Part shown: positions 63,295-64,000 of the stretch, in pieces
How the letters are laid out: every line of letters begins with the position of its first letter
Numbering within the stretch: the stretch's first letter is position 1
Assembly (NCBI RefSeq): GCF_019925205.1
Contig: NC_083561.1
Span: 5,207,217 to 5,271,216, forward strand
DNA length: 64,000 nucleotides
Origin: Metopolophium dirhodum
Taxonomy: Eukaryota; Arthropoda; Insecta; Hemiptera; Aphididae
Direction: 5' to 3'
Notes under the pieces: generated by a model
The model's input: the letters and a program-made list of their open reading frames with translations, nothing else
What the model was told of the DNA's origin: nothing
The model's database searches: none
Made by a program: the position numbers and the translations under genes

Positions 63295-63675
63295 CCGTTA
63301 TCGGCTTCTGCGGCGACGTATCGAGCAACGCGAGAAAAACGTCGGCGGGGCAGCGGCTGTTAGAAATCGTATTTATGTTTTAATTTTTTGTTCTAGACCA
63401 AAACTTAATAGATACATTATAGTCCAATATTATAACATCTAAATAAACGGTGGACGATCACGTTTCTGCCGGCCTGGCATACTTATTATGGTAATATTAC
63501 TATCGTTTCGCGTGGCGCGTACACGCAATCGGCCTATGTACACACAAAACATTATACACACTCGAATATTGTGTACGACGACGGCGAGAAGTCTTCTCCA
63601 AACACTCGCTCACTTATCTAAATGATTTTTCGTCCGCGCGCCGTGTACCGCTGTCGTCGACTTGCTCATCACAAT
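63295..63675. promoter_or_regulatory. CpG-rich patch, probable promoter or first exon
   Basis: Clusters of CGGCGACG, CGTCGGCG, GCGTGGCGCGTACACGC and CCGCGCGCCG stand out against strongly AT-rich flanks. This is typical of promoters and leader exons in this type of genome. It may belong to a gene beyond the right edge or serve as a distal promoter for the alternative cycle exon at 59.4 kb. No coding exon is assigned. Confidence 0.4.
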
Positions 63676-64000
63676 AACACAATAATATAATATTACATTA
63701 TTAATGGGTATGTATCATATACATATATATTATTGTGTACTGTTATCGGAGAGTAATAATTATTATACCGACGATCAGCCTTATCGAGTTTGTTCAAATT
63801 CGTGTTTTTATTGTGCATACATATTATATTAATATTTAATACACATTATAAGATGTGTATAATAATGAATAATAATAACGCGCAAGAGTTTCTAATAACT
63901 ATAATAATAAACAACTTGATAAATGATGATTCTCCTGCTTTAACGGCATAGATAACAATTAAATAACTTAATAAGTAATAACATCGTAATTAGGTACGAT

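Noticed and set aside
1..64000. CRISPR arrays, operons, riboswitches, ribosome binding sites
   Set aside because: The window is eukaryotic nuclear DNA with spliced genes; no regularly spaced repeat-spacer arrays were seen.

Overview
The window looks like a nuclear contig from an aphid (Hemiptera: Aphididae). It is very AT-rich and has short coding exons separated by AT-rich introns. Motifs of the type TAGGTA/GTAGGTACC recur across intergenic DNA, introns and splice donors. The conserved genes have insect gene content, and non-coding DNA is crowded with small transposons. The aphid assignment is an inference from these features; no database was searched.

From left to right: 1-4 kb is mostly AT-rich DNA with a GC-richer patch and one possible minus-strand exon. 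At 4.15-6.8 kb (+) lies a secreted His/Gly-rich protein gene whose last exon carries a one-base frameshift. A SINE with a 5S rRNA-like segment sits at 10.3-10.5 kb. At 12.9-16.6 kb (+) is a second secreted His-rich gene with a decapeptide repeat array. At 17.5-23.9 kb (-) is a complete eight-exon phenylalanine 4-monooxygenase (Henna/PAH) gene, convergent with the His-rich gene. Then come about 11 kb without a recognisable gene but full of repeats. At 34.6-39.9 kb (+) is the 3' part of a secreted Lys-rich, calcium-binding-EGF gene. At 41.2-48.1 kb (-) is a complete eleven-exon secreted Sushi-Sushi-HYR-HYR gene, convergent with the EGF gene. At 52.3-58.6 kb (-) is a complete thirteen-exon clock gene cycle/BMAL1, with a possible alternative first exon at 59.4 kb. 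The right end holds a decayed LINE 3' end and a CpG-rich patch at 63.3-63.7 kb that may be a promoter.

Splice sites of the four complete gene models were checked by reading phase. All junctions are GT-AG and keep frame: PAH sums to 452 codons plus stop, Sushi/HYR to 435, cycle to 688, His-rich 2 to 373. PAH metal ligands fall at His285, His290 and Glu330, the same numbers as in human PAH.

Functionally, PAH makes tyrosine from phenylalanine, which in aphids feeds cuticle tanning and links to symbiont-supplied phenylalanine (family knowledge). The two neighbouring His-rich secreted proteins share an unusual exon layout and could be cuticle or metal-binding proteins; this is inference. The EGF and Sushi/HYR genes are tail-to-tail extracellular multidomain genes. 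Mobile DNA includes two copies of a tRNA-derived SINE (one lacking its tRNA middle), a 5S-like SINE, a hAT-type MITE with 8-bp target duplication, a TA-flanked MITE, a foldback element filling most of an intron, a 1.2-kb element with ~300-bp inverted ends, an interspersed family with GAGCGGAG-type ends, and two LINE relics (RTE-like and Jockey/I-like).
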